This document shows positions 20,821-33,140 of a stretch of DNA of 64,000 nt, piece by piece. Source of the DNA: Selaginella tamariscina (taxonomy: Eukaryota > Streptophyta > Lycopodiopsida > Selaginellales > Selaginellaceae); the NCBI GenBank assembly GCA_003024785.1, contig PUQB01000255.1, forward strand, positions 218,143-282,142, written 5' to 3'. The translations under genes and the position numbers were made by a program. The notes below the pieces were generated by a model that ran no database searches, was not told where the DNA came from, and worked only from the letters and a program-made list of their open reading frames with translations. Every line of letters begins with the position of its first letter. The stretch's first letter is position 1.

Positions 20821-21002
20821 ATTGAGATATCCAGCGTGGAGTCCAAGCTTTGATGAATAACCATATATATCTTAGGCCATATACACTTATGGAGAACTAC
20901 CATATATAGTTATGGAGAACTACTGTATAAATAGTATCTAGAAATACAAAAACATAGGTTAGTTGATATTCGACTCTCGTGCTTTAACAGCTTTTCACAA
21001 CA

Positions 21003-21015
21003 TGGTATCGGAGCC
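21003..21015 (+). promoter_or_regulatory. Copia primer-binding site
   Basis: TGGTATCGGAGCC directly after the LTR; plant copia elements typically carry TGGTATCAGAGC, complementary to initiator tRNA-Met. Confidence 0.8.
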
Positions 21016-21116
21016 AAGAACAACAATAGTTCAAGGGTCATAGGAAGCAGCGAGTGCAGTTTGTGGAACGTTATATCCTTAAGAATGGTTAGTTAGTGAC
21101 AGACGTACTTGAGAAC

Positions 21117-22020
21117 ATGACGACAAGCCACAAATCAATCCCAATTTCGGTCTTTGATGGGCACAACTTTGAGAACTGGCAGCGGAAAATCTCGTTTGTT
21201 ATGATGCGTGACAATTGTTTATGAATTGTAGATGGCAGTGAGGTAAAACCTCAAACGAACCTAGAAAATTGGCAGGTTTGACATGACAAAGCGTTGTCAC
21301 TAATGAGGATTGGGCTTGGTAGGCATCACCACCATCACCTGGATCTAAGCAAGTCAGCTTCTGAGAACTGGACAGAGTTGAAGGCGATTTTTAGCAATCA
21401 GGCATGGAAGGAGAGATCTAAGGTATCGCTGAAAGGAAAGTTTTTTAAGCTTGAGTTTGGTCCCACAAACTAGCATCTGTGTTTCTCAGAAGAATGAAGT
21501 CCATTCTTGCTCAGCTCACTGCTCTCGGACAAACCATTTCAGATATAAAAAAAACCATGGTGCTTCTTGGGGCCTTGACTAGGCCAGACCACGTGACTCT
21601 CAAGACGACATTGGAGAATACATCAAGGATGTTTTATCAAGAGATTCAAGTTGCAGTCATCAACCATGATCCAGATCCTCAAGCAAACATAACCAGCGGT
21701 ATGGTGGGACATTCTCAAGTTCTCTTCACTTCGAGCCAATTCAAAAAGAAAACCAACTTTAATCCATAGTCAATGAGGAGTGGGAGCAGTGCTTCACACT
21801 ATAAAGGCAGCAGTAGCACAAATAGGCAGGATAGGACCGTGCAACTACTGCAAGAAGATGGGGCATTTTGGCAAGAGCTGTCCAGACAAGGCAACAGGAA
21901 AACCATGAGCAAGCGAATTGAAGAACAAGGGCAATTAACGGATGGCCCTCATGATAACCACTAACCTCAGCCCTTTCGAGGAAGAAAAGATCCTCTAGTT
22001 GGACAGTTGTGCCAATGTTC
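21117..22020 (+). pseudogene. Copia gag and protease remnant
   Basis: ATG 21117 starts MTTSHKSIPISVFDGHNFEN followed by W, the usual copia Gag beginning (F-x-G-x-N-F-x-x-W), with IVDGSEVKPQTNLENWQV after an in-frame TGA at about 21222. The Gag core continues in other frames (FLRRMKSILAQLTALGQTIS; PDHVTLKTTLENTSRMFYQE). A CCHC zinc knuckle, CNYCKKMGHFGKSC, lies at 21840-21881. A protease-like LDSCANVHCTPV (family LDSGA-x-x-H) lies near 21998-22033, with Cys in place of the active-site Gly. Multiple stops and frameshifts show it is dead. Confidence 0.85.
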
Positions 22021-22806
22021 ACTGTACTCCAGTATTTGCCGCTTTTAAGACATATCAGGCAATCCTAGTGGGAGAAGGAGTCTACACGGGAGATCATCAA
22101 TGTGGGAGTCGGGATAGTAGAGATTCAACTCTAGAGCGGTGAGATTGTCAACCTTCGACATGTTTATTATGTCCCCACACTCAACGAAACTCTTATCTCA
22201 GACGGGAAGATAGCAGATGCCGGTTGGAAAGGTTAGATTGATGAGATCACTTACACTGACAAACAAGAAACCATAGTAGCACATGGCCAGAGACATGTTG
22301 GGAACTATAGGTTAGACGCCACATTAGTAATACCAAGAAGAAGATATTCTCCACAACTCTTCAACGAGGCGCCTTCAAGAAATCTCAGTTAGATCGCTCT
22401 CATTTTGCAGATGTAATGAAACAGTTAAGAACATGAATTTTCAGCATTGTCATGAGGTAAGAGAGGGGTTTGGCAAAAAATTCTTGTGCTACATGTCATA
22501 ATGACAGAGTTCATGCAGGAAATGGATAATAATGCAACTCAAAACATCGTTACCATGGACGACACTGTTTCCAACATATAAATTATCTCACCATACTCAA
22601 TAGCATCAATGATTGGGACATGCAAACGAGGCAGCGATTCGAGCTGTAGCTCACGACCAGACCAACTTTTAGACTTTCAGGTACTTGAGACAACCTTGAG
22701 TTTTGTGAGGCATGCTGTTTTAACAGCTTTTCACAACAAGTTCTGCTCCTTGTTTGTTAAAGAGAATTTCTGTGAATATGAGGATCTAATCACCATACAT
22801 GAATAA

Positions 22807-23612
22807 TTGTTTCCACTATACGAAGCCCTAATATTGAGGAAACGGATGAGCTACAGCAGCTGGCTTCTGGTAGCAACTGGAGCGATGGCGCCGTGCACTG
22901 GCAAAGAGGCAGATGAGCTGAAGCCGACTCTGGTACTAGGTCTTGAATCCCATGTTATGATTTCTGTTGTTGCTGGAGCTTACCACAGCTTAGTGCTATC
23001 TGGTATGTGATATCCTTTTGCTTAGAACCACATTCTGATTTTTCTGTTCCTTGGCGTGAAAGATGGAGGAGATGTGTGGTCTTGGGTTACAATGCTTGTA
23101 TCCTTCCATTATGGCTTAAATTCTGCAGCTAATGCTTGTGTCATGGATTTTCATTTCCCTGGGCCTTCAAAGGTAAGTTGGATTCTGTTTCCAGACGCTT
23201 TCATATATTGCTGTAGATTGCAAGTGTGGCTGCTGGAGGCATGATATCTTGTGCGATTGATGAAGTGGGATTTCTATGGACCTCGGGTCAGTGTCCACCC
23301 CAAGAAATTCCCATCACAATTCCGAAACAGGTCACTACTGTCATTGGCAAACGCGTGCTCAAAGTTGCATGTGGTAACGAACACGTTCCAGCTCTCACAA
23401 GCAGTGCCATAGCTAGTCAGGGATGGTACGCTTGGGGTCACAACTCTCATGGCCAGCTGGGACTAGGGATACAGAGAAGTGCCATATTCCAACTTTAGTT
23501 GATTGGAAGGATGGTTCTCCAAGCCATGTTTCCTGCGGGGCATTCCAGTGTTTTGCTAATGGAGCAGGATGAGAGACGCTCGTGTTGGACGGTTGGTCTT
23601 GGTCAAAATGGT
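22807..23612 (+). pseudogene. RCC1-repeat protein, N-terminal half (inverted)
   Basis: RCC1 blades appear in order: LGLESHVMISVVAGAYHSLV, then across a short intron (about 23002-23062, GTATGT...AAAG) DGGDVWSWV. Then, after a second intron (near 23174-23218, GTAAGT...TGTAG), come IASVAAGGMISCAIDEVGFL, VLKVACGNEHVPAL, YAWGHNSHGQLGLG, VDWKDGSPSHVSCGAF and WTVGLGQNG. The coding sequence stops exactly where the LTR sequence begins (23613). In the restored order the next codons are those at 19352 on the minus strand (LQLGQL), completing the blade motif G-x-N-G-x-x-G-Q. Frame changes near 23120, 23490 and 23550 mark it as a pseudogene. Confidence 0.8.
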
Positions 23613-25211
23613 ATGCCTAAGTGGACAAGAGACTTAGGGTTTAGCCTAAGTCTCCCTAGAATGTCTGCCCCCAGAACCCTTAAGGGATAACCCTAGTTGA
23701 CTTAGGGTCCTGCACTAGAAGACCTAGACAGGCTCATGCCCTAATCCCCATCAAGGAGACGTGTGTTCCACACATACCCTCAATAGGGTTAAAGCATCAC
23801 CCTACATCTTGAGGAATCACCCTCAATTAAGTACAACCCTAAAAGACGACGAGGGGTATCTTGACCCACAACTAACCCCTAAGGGTCTGAGTGGACAAGT
23901 CATACCCTGGCTCTAGGGTTAGTACCTAGAGAACACATGAGTGTCTGTAGTCAACGGCACGAGTGATCCCTAAGCATTCCTTAGAGGCTAAGGTTGGAAA
24001 ACCCTAACCCTTATTCCCCAGAGGGAACCATGCCTATGTCTAAGAAGACCCTTGCTAAGGAGCTTAGGTTGTTCAACCCTCAGACATGCTCCCACATCCT
24101 GAGAACAAAACCCTTAACCATGTGTGCCAGTAAGCAAACTTGGCAAAGAGACCTAACCTCCCTTGGGCATGTGCCAAGGCTTGGCCCTAGTCCTAGAACA
24201 CGAACATGTGCTTGTCAGGTTCACCAACCCCTCGGCCTTAGGCTCGAGACACGACCCCGTGGGTCATGCCCTGAGTGTTGCACTTGTATGAAACCCATCC
24301 TAGTGTCACATGTGTGTGTGGCACCGTTTCACAGGACAAGGCTATCTTCATAGCCCCCCTTAGAGACAAGAGTTAGACCCGGTACCACGATCGTGGCTCA
24401 CCAGATGCCAACTCTTAGAGCCCACACTCGGATACCCCTTTGGGAACATGTCTACATGAGAGCTCATCCCCTAAACAGAGTCTTAATGATTACCCAGATG
24501 TGTGAGCGGGTTACCGGATGAAAGGAGTTGGCTAACTCCCTGGATGCGACGTACCCGGGCATAGCAGTGCAGATTTGCCAACGATAAGGATAGGCTATCC
24601 CTAACGTGTGACGTACCCGCGGGTGAGTGGGACACAGCGGCATTGAGTATGCCTTGACAACATGAGACGAACCCATGCGGTGGGGAGGAAGGAACCAGAG
24701 ACCTCTCAGTCTCTGGCCTGCTTGCCTCACACCTACTCTACCTTATTTCTGTGACGGAGCCACCCCCCCTAAAATGCCATTCTAATAAGTGGGTTGGCAC
24801 GTAAATCTATCCCCAATGCAAAAGAGATGGTGAGTTTACCTAATCGACCCAATCGACCCATCAACCCCTAAACCCTACCCCAAGGGGTTTAGGGCGTGGG
24901 GTTGGATCAACCCTAGGGTTAGGTCAACCCTAGGGGTGTTTTCTAACCATATCTGACGCGCCGAACTCACCAAAGCCAACAAAAAATCCAACTGGGACAC
25001 AAATCGCCGAGAGGGGGTTTTTCTAGAAGGTAAGTGCTAGCTTTGCCTAGAGTTTCCTGCAAATACCTAGTGACACCTGACCGGACCATCACTAGATACC
25101 CAAGTGCACTAAGCGGGCATGTTTCTTAACCCTCTAGGGTCTGTCAACGGACTCGGTAGGTAACAATAGTCAACTCCAAAGTAAAGAGGAGTCATAGTAA
25201 AAACTATGACA
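23613..25211 (-). repeat. 3' LTR (head displaced by inversion)
   Basis: It is collinear with 28677-30164, except that it carries about 70 bp near 23926-23997 that the other LTR lacks, and several 1-2 bp indels. It contains many CCCTA/TTTAGGG-type motifs, densest at 24860-24930. Confidence 0.88.
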
Positions 25212-25227
25212 CACTCCCCGCCTTTGA
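25212..25227 (-). promoter_or_regulatory. Polypurine tract of the LARD-like element
   Basis: On the minus strand TCAAAGGCGGGGAGTG directly precedes the 3' LTR start TGTCATAG; 12 of 16 bases are purines. Confidence 0.65.
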
Positions 25228-28200
25228 AAATGTCAACGTCCTCGTTGACGTCCAACTCCAAGACTAGATAATGTTAGAGAAAACTAACCAAAACTAACAT
25301 ATCACTCTATGCGGAGTCAGCCAAAAGTTCACATAATTTTATTACCCCCCTTGCATTACACGAAACCAAGTACTTCAGAACCGTCATTCAGTCGTAAACC
25401 CAGCTGCCGAGGCACCACCTGCGACATGAAGTCACTTGGAGACCTTTTGCACGTCTGCAAAGTTTGTCACCGACGCACACAACACAATGGTTAATTTCTT
25501 TACTTAACTAGAATTTATATTGGAAGGCCTCTAGTTAGTGTTGTTGCCGGCCCTTGGTTAACAAGAAATAAAGACTTGCTTTATTCCTTAATATCATACG
25601 CCTTCCGCGTTTCTCAATATTTCCACATTCTCACATGACAAAGTATTCCTACTTTATGTTTCCACATCCCTCGGTGCTTCTCAACACTCCTTTTCTAAGG
25701 GTCTGCTACCATACCTACCCACTTGTTCTAAGTCCCCCCACCAACTCCCAGGCTAGTATATAGCTACGCCAGACTAAGTGTGAGACTTATATCGAACGAA
25801 ACCGATACTAAGTGTAAGGGTAAGCATCCCTCACGTGCAACATTTTACAACACCGATTATCCCAGGGAGCGAACATAAGCTAGGTAACTTGACATGAACT
25901 CATATCTAGTGCCTCAATCGGCGCTCTAGATATCATGTGTCCTAAGTGACATGTTCACATTGTACTCATTCCTCAAAGAGCACAACATACTAGATGTCAT
26001 TCAATACTTCCTAACTCCTTATCTCGCTAAGCCCACAGAACTTAATCTCAAAATTAAGTTAAGAAACTCCAGCTTTATGATAAGAGTCTCCCTAAACTCG
26101 AATACTAAATCATCATAACATTGTACTTTTCCAACTCGTAAAACTGATTACACAAGATTTCAATAAGTTAATATTGAAACAGAGCAGTGTCACTAATTTA
26201 AATCATTCAATTAAAGTAACTTACTTTCGAATAACTCAAAAGTAATGCTTTATCGTCTGATTCAATTAGTGTTCGTGAAATACCTTCAAAAACCTTATTT
26301 CATATAACCTTTGCATTCTTGATATTGATAATATTTTGTTCCCGTGATCATCGACTAACCTTGAAGTTCAGAATTTAACAAGTGATGGGTTTGTTAAATA
26401 CTTCGCATACTCAAGTGCTTTGCTCTCGTGAATGCATATAGTTACATTATCAAACATAATATATGAATATCAAAATATCAAAATGCGGTAGTTATTATGA
26501 ATAGGACTTAGTTCTTGATATTACCAAACTTCAGTTTCAAGACGGAAATACAATGCTATAATGCATCAAGCAACAGTTCAGGGACTAAGAGGAATCATGA
26601 CTCAGTGTTTGGTTCATTTAACTGATTTAGTAAAATACTAACTTTCACATTAATGCTATTATGATACCAAAATGTCATATTAACGTCATGTTTAAGTTAT
26701 ATAAAATTAATTAAATTTCCGTAAACATGAGTAATATATCTTAGTTCAGTATGTTGAACTAGGATATACTATTACTCATATGAACATCTAACAATCCCAC
26801 AAACCTGAAAAATTTTTAAGTTATAACATTAAGGTATCGCCTATCAAAGTGTCAAACCGAAACTTTGAGTCTTATCTTACAATTATGACCATTTCATGTA
26901 TCATAATCAAGCTGCAATATTGAGTGCTCCTGTCTTAATATTTAGCAGATATTATACCATACTTTGTAAAGTTTTATAACTAATCTCAGAGAGATAGTCA
27001 TAAATACTTTCAAAGCTTATGATATAAATATCTCATCAATGAGGCAATAGGAAACCTCATGTTCTTACACCGACCACCAAACCGTACATTAGGAACTTTT
27101 TGAACCACGATCGTCAAGAAGGGAGACTAACTTCTTGACTCTATTTTTGATTTTCGACATTGAAACTAAGGAATACTGATCCCAACAACTCAAGGTACCA
27201 TCTAACCTTGAGATTAATTCGCCACCGAGCTCAAGGAACACCATCAAACCTTGAGTTAGAAATTCTCTTTCTGATATCTTAAGGAACTGAAGATGCATAC
27301 TTTAATATTTCGGACCATTTAATTCATACCATGATGCAAAGTCAAGAAACCGATTTTTGATTAACGCCGATTAAAATCCCACTAAATACCAACTCTTTAA
27401 GGAGGTACATGTACTAAAACCTCATATACTCGAACATCTAACCATCATGAACATTCCTAAACTTGACTTATAAAATTAGCAAGTTGCCTTGTAAGTTTAT
27501 AAGTTAAGATGAACCCTCAACTTAATGTTCTTGTTGACTAAAGAATCACTCTTGATCAAGAGCTCAAACCAATCAACCCTCTAACTTGATTTCGAAAATG
27601 TAGAAAACTGATATAAAATTCAAGTTTAAAAGTTAGTAATAAATGCATATATGTGCGCCAAACGCCTTCATAATGCAAGTCATTCTATACTTAAAAATCC
27701 AGAACTATAATCACATTCTACATATGCCGAAACCTTAGTTATCCCAGCCGAGTTGGTCAACCGCAATCACTGAGTGCGTGTTTACAACTAATTAAGGTTT
27801 CATAGTAAACTAATCAACCTAATGTTACTTGTAGCTAGCGTTATCAAAATACTGCGAACATCAGACTATTTTTATTTTTTTTGTTTTGAAACCATTACTA
27901 GCTCCAATTGATTACATATTTAACATATGTTAACACAAACTCAACGAATCATAGATCAACACTATAGCTTGTCTATAAAGACATGTGCCATAATGAGAAC
28001 TCATTTCACATGTTTAAAAGGCTAGTGTTCATTCTCATGTCGGAGTACACATTTTGCCTAAAGTTAAAATGCATATCGAAACATAAGTCTTTCCCCATTT
28101 GAACATTATTGCCGAAATGATATTGAATCTTGACCTAAGCCAAAACTCAATGATTATTGTCACATTTTCCAAAATCATGTGTTATTCCAAGTCCATACAC

Positions 28201-28544
28201 ATTAAAGAAAAATTTCAAAAGAGTATAAACTTGGATCATCACATGACCCACTTCCCAGGACTAACTCATCACATCCGCGGAAATGTTAAGTAACGTAACT
28301 TTGGCACGCGACACAAGTTGCCTTTCGAGTGTACCTCGACACTAGAGTCCACACCCATCACCTAGAAATAAGGCTCATGGACTCGACTCTAGAATCTCAT
28401 GCTGACTCGTCAAGTGAGTGTTCTTTGAAAAGACAGCGTCACAGGACCAAGCTCTGCACGGAATACAGACTAGTTAGCCGAAAGTTATTAAAGTATTTTC
28501 AAATACTCAATAACATTAGGTAGTCCTACCGACCGCAGAACCTT
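25228..28544. other. Non-coding interior of the LARD-like element
   Basis: The interior is AT-rich with only short random frames (longest about 69 codons, none with a motif). No RNA gene seen. Confidence 0.75.
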
Positions 28545-28557
28545 GGCTCCAATACCA
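28545..28557 (-). promoter_or_regulatory. Primer-binding site of the LARD-like element
   Basis: On the minus strand TGGTATTGGAGCC begins two bases after the 5' LTR; it resembles TGGTATCAGAGC, the initiator tRNA-Met site. Confidence 0.75.
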
Positions 28558-28559
28558 AA

Positions 28560-30164
28560 TGTCAGAGTTTTACCTGAAGGGCCAACACATGACAACACGT
28601 GGCTGCTATAACCCTGTATGAGCAACGCTAAGTCTTCTAGAACAACCCCAACGACCCTAGGGTTAGACTAATGCCTAAGTGGACAAGAGACTTAGGGTTT
28701 AGCCTAAGTCTCCCTAGAATGTCTGCCCCCAGAAACCTTGAGGGATAACCTAGTTGACTTAGGGTCCTGCACTAGAAGACCTAGACAGGCTCATGCCCTA
28801 ATCCCCATCAAGGAGACGTGTGTTCCACACATACCTCAATAGGGTTAAAGCATCACCCTACATCTTGAGGAATCACCTCAATTAAGTACAACCCCTAAAA
28901 GATGACGAGGGTATCTTGACCCACAACTAACCCTAAGGGTCTAAGTGGCCAAGTCATACCCTGGCTCTAGGGTTAAGGTTGGAAAACCCTAACCCTTATT
29001 CCCAGAGGGAACCATGCCTATGTCTAAGAAGACCCTTGCTAAGGAGCTTAGGTTGTTCAACCCTAGACATGCTCCCACATCCTGAGAACAAACACCCTTA
29101 CCATGTGTGCCAGTAAGCACACTTGGCAAAGAGACCTAACCTCCCTTGGGCATGTGCCCAAGGCTTGGCCCTAGTTAGAACACGAACATGTGCTTGTCAG
29201 GTTCACCAACCCCTCAACCTTAGGCTTGAGACACGACTCGTGGGTCATGCCCTGAGTGTTGCACTTGTATGAAACCCCTCTAGTGTCACATGTGCGTGTG
29301 GCACCGTTTCACAGGACAAGGCTATCTTCATAGCCCCCCCCCCTTAGAGACAAGAGTTAGACCCGGTACCACGATCGTGGCCAGATGCCAACTCTTAGAG
29401 CCCACACTCGGATACCCCTTTGGGCATGTCTACATGAGAGCTCATCCCTTGAAACAGAGTCTTAACGATTACCCAAATGTGTGAGCGGGTTACCGGACGA
29501 AAGGAGTTGGCTAACTCCTTGGATGCGGCGTACCCGGGCATAGCAGTGCAGATTTGCCAACGATAAGGGTAGGCTACCCCTAACGTGTGACGTACCCGCG
29601 GGAGAGTGGGACACAACGGCATAGCGAGTATGCCTTGACAACATGAGACGAACCCATGCCGGTGGGAGGAAGGAACCAGAGACCTCTTAGTCTCTGGCCT
29701 GCTTGCCCCACACCTACTCTACGCCACCCCCCCTAAAATGCCATTCTAATAAGTGGGCTGGCACGAAAATCTATCCCAATGCAAAGAGACGGTGAGTTTA
29801 CCTAATCGACCCAATCGACCCATCAACCCCTAAACCTACCCCAAGGGGTTTAGGGCGTGGGGTTGGATCAACCCTAGGGTTAGGTCAACCCTAGGGGTGT
29901 TTCTAACCATATCTGACACGCCGAACTCACCAAAGCCAACCAAAAATCCAACTGGACACAAATCGCCGAGAGGGGTTTTCTAGAAGGTAAGTGCTAGCTT
30001 TGCCTAGTTTCCTGCAAATATAGTGACACCTGACCGGACCATCACTAGATACCCAAGTGCACTAAGCAGGCCTGTTTCTTACACCTCTAGGGTCTGTAAC
30101 GGACTCGGTAGGTAACAATAGTCAACGTCCAAAGTAAAGAGGAGTCATAGTAAAAACTATGACA
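28560..30164 (-). repeat. 5' LTR of the LARD-like element
   Basis: TGTCAGAGTTTTACC at 28560 and ACTATGACA at 30156-30164 are the ends (plus-strand view). It is followed by CTTAA, the target-site duplication. Confidence 0.9.
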
Positions 30165-30169
30165 CTTAA

Positions 30170-31326
30170 CGTTGGCGAATCCATGCCTGGGAGGTCTTGT
30201 CGGAATGCACGTTCCAAGAGGCAGAGGTTGAGGCTTGTCTCCAGCCTCCTCTCCTCATGTCAAGCTAGGTGTAGACTCACGATCAAGCAAGGCACATCCG
30301 TGTCCTTGTCAACTGTGGGCGTGCTTGTTTGACAGGTCACGTTACCTGGTTCTGAGGGTTCATTGAGGGGTTTTGAGTTGGCATTTAGGAGCCACGTTTG
30401 TGGTACTTGGTGCAACTCTTGAATCTAAGGGCTATGGCATGATAGCCCACATCATGGAAGGCAGTGTCACATGGAGATGTGACATTGGGCTAGATCACGT
30501 GATACAAAGCCCAAGGCATGCCCTTTGGGGTTGTGTCATGGGTTTGTCGCCAAAGGGTTGGATACTCTAGCCAACAGCCATGCTTGTGCTTGCACTAGGT
30601 GCTAAGCCTTGGGCATCTGCTCAAGGGAGGTTAGGTCTCGTAACTAGGTGTGCTTTCGCACACTTGGCTAGGGGAATGTTCTCCTTGGAATCTAGGGGTT
30701 GAACAACCTAAGCTCATTAGCAGAAGCTCTTCGTAAGGCACTCGTAAGTCATGTACTTAGGGTTATCCAAACTAACCTTAGGGAGTTTGCTTAGCAAAAC
30801 TCGTGTCCGCCTACGGTGCACACTCGTGTCCTCATAAGTACTAGCCCTAGGTCTAGGGTTGACTTGGCCATCAAACCTTAGGGGTTAGTCATGGTTCAGG
30901 TACCCCTTGTCACCTAAAGGGGTTGTTATTCCCGAATAAGGGATTCCTCAAGAGGTAAGTGAAATGCCTTGACTCTATCATGAGGGTATGTGTGGAGACA
31001 CATCTCTTTTGTGGGTTAGGGCATGAGCCTGTCTAGGTCTACTAGGAAGGATCCTAAAGTCTACTCGGGTTACCCTCTAAAGTTTAAGGGATGGTCATTT
31101 AGGGGACTTAAGGTAGATCTAAGTCTTCTGCCTAATTGGGCCTCTAGGGTTCAGGGGATGGTCATTCTAAGGGACTTAGGGTACGGCTCTAAGTCTTTTG
31201 CCTAATTGGGCCCATGAGTCAACTCTTAGGGTTATCTTGGAAGACTTAGTGTTGCTCACACAGGGTGATGACGCTGAATGGCCACTTAGCAGCCACGTGT
31301 TGGCCCTTTGGGTTAAAACTCTGACA
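30170..31326 (+). repeat. Oppositely oriented, degenerate LTR of the same family
   Basis: It ends TTAAAACTCTGACA at 31326, the reverse complement of the LTR start. It contains GTTGAACAACCTAAGCTCAT, the reverse complement of sequence also seen at 46455-46475. The beginning of the segment (30170-30400) is more diverged and may contain other sequence. Confidence 0.65.
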
Positions 31327-31625
31327 AATATATTTTTTAATATGCTGACTGACTTAATATTTGCCGACTAACAAATAAACATTTAAATTTTTGGAAATTT
31401 TTCAAATCTGTATAAAAAGTTCAATAAGTTAGCATTCAAAGAAAGCATTTTTATGTATACCATTTAACCTTGTAGTGCTGATGGGTCATGAACTTTGTTG
31501 CAACTCACAAGACCTCCATCTCATTGAGCGAGCGCCTTTGAAGAAAGTATTTGACGTCGGGTTCAAGCAAGCACACGGCTGTAGATGAAGTACATGTGTA
31601 CACATGGGCTCCAGCTTTTGCTCTT
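31327..31625. other. Unassigned spacer
   Basis: AT-rich at first, then unique sequence; no gene seen. Confidence 0.4.
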
Positions 31626-32332
31626 CTAAAGGTAAAACACTATATGCAGGATAAGTACTGATAGTCCATTTGCAAAGTCATTTCCTGCCGAGACAACAAA
31701 AGCCTCCTTCCATCCTCTAACTGTCACTTCAATATTTCTCACTCGACTTAAAAAAGTCTTGGTCTTGTGAAAATTCTTCTGTTGTTCCTTGGACATTTTT
31801 GTTGGAGTCCGAACCATACATCCATCAAAAGGTGGAATTGTTGTAGATCCAGCTCCATGTGGTGGTGATGTTGTATTGTCCTTTTGACCCTCGTCTACTC
31901 TTCATGTGGTCCCCTGTAAACCTTCCAAAACAAAGCCTGCATCCTGTAGTTCTTTGACCTTCTCAATTGTCAGCTTCATTTCCTTGAGCATAGGCCAAAC
32001 CGTTGGTGGTGCTAGAATTCTTGATTAAAGAATTTTTGCCGTTTGGCGCTTGAAACACCTAGAATCTCTTGGGTAGAACCACATCATTTGCTGTACATAC
32101 TCCTCATTCCCCAAGGCATGACTATACATTCATTTTCTATAGAATCCGGTGCTGGCACTCTACTTGGATAACCAATTGGTTTTCCACATAGAGCAATTCC
32201 TTCCTGATTCATCCCCAAACACTTAACCTTATTGAACGCTTTAATTTGTCTGATGGCCCACTCTGTTTGTGCAATCTCTCTCTTCAAAACCTCTTCGAAC
32301 CTTAACCTCTTTCTCCTATTGTTTTGTGCCAC
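31626..32332 (-). pseudogene. Unrecognised minus-strand gene remnant
   Basis: Two minus frames seem to belong together. 32332-32084 (MAQNNRRKRLRFEEVLKREI, then LGMNQEGIALCGKPIGYPSR) is basic and helical. 31817-31626 (MSKEQQKNFHKTKTFLSRVR) follows, with a protein-like bridge in other frames (MLKEMKLTIEKVKELQDAGF). Frameshifts and stops separate them. The family is unknown to me; it could be a transposon ORF or a host gene. Confidence 0.35.
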
Positions 32333-33140
32333 CCGCTATGTGTACTCTATATCATGTCTATGTGAACGTCGAGCATCATACTGTTTTCCTGTGACTATTC
32401 TCCTGACAGTTTGCACTCAAATGTTAGTGGTACTATGAACTTTGGGCTGGTCAGTGTTCCTCGTCTTCCACCAGATTTATAATTGTTAATGGAGATACAC
32501 TTTTCCCCTCAGAGAGTTGCGTTGTACTCATTTCAACAGAGTTTCCTTCAAAGGACCTTTGTCGTGCGGGCACATATGCAGCAACATCAACCTACATTGG
32601 ATCAGCACGCTGAAAAGGAGGAGCATGTAACCCGAGGGACCAGACCCTGTATACCTCCCTTCTATTGCCGCTTTCACCTTCACACTTTGCAGAATGCATC
32701 AGTGAAGTCTAACATTGTTGCCTCCAATAGTGGTACTCTTTTGGCCAATCTTGCTCTTCTTGCTCTCGCGTGAATCACTTCCGCATTGTTTGTAGTTGGA
32801 GCACTCGCGAATCCTTCATATGTCTCCTAGTTCTACCATGAAGATGTGGTCTTCATGCCTGATCCACCAAGATAGACATGTCTTCAAAGCACGAATGTTT
32901 GACGCTCATCCTTTTCAAAAAAAATCAAGAATTGCTAGTTGTTCTTTTTAGATTGTGGTTGACGGTGGTCTGACACTGTCAAACTACCAACTGGCACGGA
33001 CGAGCGACGAGATGAAAGTGCCGGGTAAGGAAGGCACCACAGGTATGGACTGATGGCGACCGATGTCAGGAAACAACGTAACCGAGCGATCTGATCGTTC
33101 GGATCAACTACCCAAGGCACATAGGACAACACGCATGAGG
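32333..33140. other. Unassigned region
   Basis: A 96-codon plus frame (32483-32773) and a 65-codon minus frame (32935-33132) have no recognisable motif. Confidence 0.4.

Larger units (their letters stand above)
20851..22738 (+). mobile_element. Decayed Ty1/copia retrotransposon fragment
   Basis: A short 5' LTR (20851-21002, TGATGA...ACAACA) is followed directly by TGGTATCGGAGCC, a copia-type primer-binding site, then gag and a protease trace. Integrase, RT and RNase H are absent. TTAACAGCTTTTCACAACA, the LTR end, recurs at 22720-22738, so a 3' LTR tail appears to survive there. It lies inside the 19353-23612 inversion and just upstream of RCC1 coding sequence. Confidence 0.8.
23613..30164 (-). 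mobile_element. Large non-autonomous LTR retrotransposon (LARD-like)
   Basis: Sense is the minus strand. The 5' LTR is 28560-30164, the PBS 28545-28557, the interior 25228-28544, the PPT 25212-25227 and the 3' LTR 23613-25211, whose first part lies inverted at 19353-19480. LTRs of about 1.6 kb begin TGTCA and end TGACA. The interior of about 3.3 kb is AT-rich with no gag, protease, RT or integrase signature in any frame, so the element needs proteins supplied in trans. The 5-bp flank CTTAA at 30165-30169 matches the inverted head's flank. Confidence 0.88.

Noticed and set aside
30373..31205. Short plus-strand ORFs (60-65 codons)
   Set aside because: They lie in an inverted degenerate LTR and show no coding character.
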